From NCBI RefSeq assembly GCF_035083965.1, contig NC_089722.1, forward strand, positions 28,232,642-28,296,641: a stretch of DNA of 64,000 nt, written 5' to 3'. The notes beneath the pieces were generated by a model, which was given only the letters and a program-made list of their open reading frames with translations, made no database searches and was not told the origin of the DNA. This DNA comes from Branchiostoma lanceolatum (taxonomy: Eukaryota > Chordata > Leptocardii > Amphioxiformes > Branchiostomatidae). The translations under genes and the position numbers were made by a program. Shown here piece by piece: positions 62,721-64,000 of this stretch; the stretch's first letter is position 1; each line of letters begins with the position of its first letter.

Positions 62721-63039
62721 CCCGGGCATTGTGTGTGAATCGGTCCAGCGCTTACAGCTGGAAAGTGGCTTTTTGGAGGTGTAGCCAAGTGCAGATTGTA
62801 ATTGCTATCAAAAGAGATTGTGTGTAGTGAAAATGTTGTCAATTTTTTTACATAATCTAGGGTACATGTTCTCAACATGGAATGAAAAACATTGGCACAT
62901 TTCCTATAGTTTCATTACGAACGCGCCCATGTAAAACACGTTTTATAACATGTAAGCCTATGGAGCAAAAAAACTCATGAATGAGACCTTCTTCTTTCTT
63001 CTTCTTCTTCTGCCAAAAACCAAGTAGATGTGCGGTGGT

Positions 63040-63960
63040 AGCTCTACTAATGGTATTGCAGAAAGTTATATGTACCTTATGTTACAATGTACGGATGTTA
63101 TATTTGAGATGAAAGGTGAATATACCTGACAATAAATTATGCTAATGAGGACCTCATTTGCATAATTTATGCAGAAACTTGTATTTCCCTTACTGTAAAA
63201 GCTACAGATGTCATATTTGAGATGTAGGTACCTTTAGGAAAGGTGAACACACCTGGACATAGATTATGCTAATGAGGACCTCATTTGGATAATTTATGCA
63301 TAAAGTTGTATTTCCTTTAGCGTAAAAGCTACAGATGTCATATTTGAGATGTAGGTACTTTTAGGAAAGGTGAACACACCTGGACATAAATTATGCTAAT
63401 GAGGACCTCATTTGCATAATTAATGCATAAACTTGTATTTCCCTTACCGTGAAAGCTACGGATGTCATATTTGAGATGTAGGTACCATTACGAAGGGTCA
63501 CAAAACCTGGCCATAAATCATGCTAATGAGGGCCTCGTTTGCATAATTTATGCATATCCCTTACCGTAAAGGCAACAGATGCCATATTTCGGATGTAGGT
63601 ACCTTTAAGAGAGGTGAACACACCTGGACATAGATTATGCAAATGAGGACCTCATTTGCATAATTTGTGCATAAACTTGTTTTTCCCTTACTGTAAAGGC
63701 TACGGATGTCATATTTGAGATGCAGGTACCTTTAGGAAAGATCAGAAAACCTGGCCATACATTATGCTAATGAGTGCATTATGCATAATTTATGCATAAC
63801 CCTTACCATAAAAGCTACGGATGTCATATTTGAGATGTTGGTACCTTTGTCACAGTACCTAATGCCGACCTCCTTTGCATAATTTATGCAGAAACTTTGT
63901 AATATCCTTACAGTCAATGCTAAGGATGTCATATTTGAGGTGTAGGTAATGGGAGGGGAA
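63040..63960. repeat. tandem array of ~120-bp units, about eight copies
   Basis: Each unit contains CTACRGATGTCATATTTGAG, GATGTAGGTACCTTTAGG, AGGTGAACACACCTGGACAT, ATTATGCTAATGAGGACCTC and ATTTGCATAATTTATGCA. The GATGTCATATTTGAG motif recurs near 63090, 63206, 63335, 63460, 63575, 63706, 63816 and 63925. Units differ by point changes and small deletions (several lose about 10-15 bases). It sits in the intron following exon 5 of the last gene. Confidence 0.9.
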
Positions 63961-64000
63961 TATTCTGCATTTTCCCGAAAATGTTGCCATTCTAGTTTTG

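Noticed and set aside
63040-63960. Regularly spaced repeats suggestive of a CRISPR array
   Set aside because: Units are ~120 bp, diverged along their full length with no unique spacers, in a eukaryotic intron. It is a tandem satellite.

Overview
This looks like nuclear DNA from an invertebrate chordate, most probably an amphioxus (Branchiostoma). The reasons are GT-AG introns, animal gene families (CYP2-clan P450, GT10 fucosyltransferase, WSCD-type sulfotransferase, PDIK1L/STK35-like kinase), roughly 40% GC with GC-richer exons, and many short palindromic MITEs that begin TAATCTCCAAGCAGAT or TAGCC. I associate these MITEs with lancelet genomes from memory; no search was run. I see no prokaryotic, organellar or viral genes, no CRISPR array, no rRNA or tRNA gene, and no intact transposase or reverse transcriptase.

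Layout, left to right: (1) 1-4.6 kb is gene-poor with one MITE. (2) 4.66-6.22 kb (+) is an intronless gene for a protein with an N-terminal PTB/PID-like domain and a long disordered tail. (3) 10.54-14.10 kb (-) is a complete five-exon CYP2-type cytochrome P450 (511 aa). (4) 14.2-21.6 kb holds repeats, a perfect 71-bp palindrome, and an inverted, broken copy of the 5' part of the next gene. (5) 21.64-23.01 kb (+) is an intronless GT10 fucosyltransferase (454 aa). (6) 25.75-28.79 kb (-) is a three-exon PDIK1L/STK35-like kinase that has lost the catalytic HRD aspartate and gained a hydrophobic C-terminus. (7) 28.8-37.4 kb is intergenic with several MITEs. (8) 37.42-56.22 kb (+) is a four-exon WSCD-like sulfotransferase (336 aa); its 16.5-kb first intron is full of mobile and tandem repeats. 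(9) 56.2-59.7 kb is intergenic with a 21-bp minisatellite and a MITE. (10) From 59.67 kb (+) come the first five exons (210 codons) of an unrecognised helical protein that continues past the window, with a ~120-bp tandem array in its next intron.

All multi-exon models were built by hand and every splice phase closes, so the P450, kinase and sulfotransferase each give one uninterrupted reading frame. The genes do not form an operon or an evident pathway. The fucosyltransferase and sulfotransferase both act on glycoconjugates in the Golgi, but nothing in the sequence links them.

I found no clear new molecular system. The most informative signals are a set of non-autonomous DNA transposons whose target-site duplications can be read directly (9 bp next to TA...TA ends, 8 bp, TTAA, and 3-bp TWA), a nested insertion whose empty site is supplied by another copy in the window, the membrane-tailed pseudokinase, and the fucosyltransferase pseudogene.
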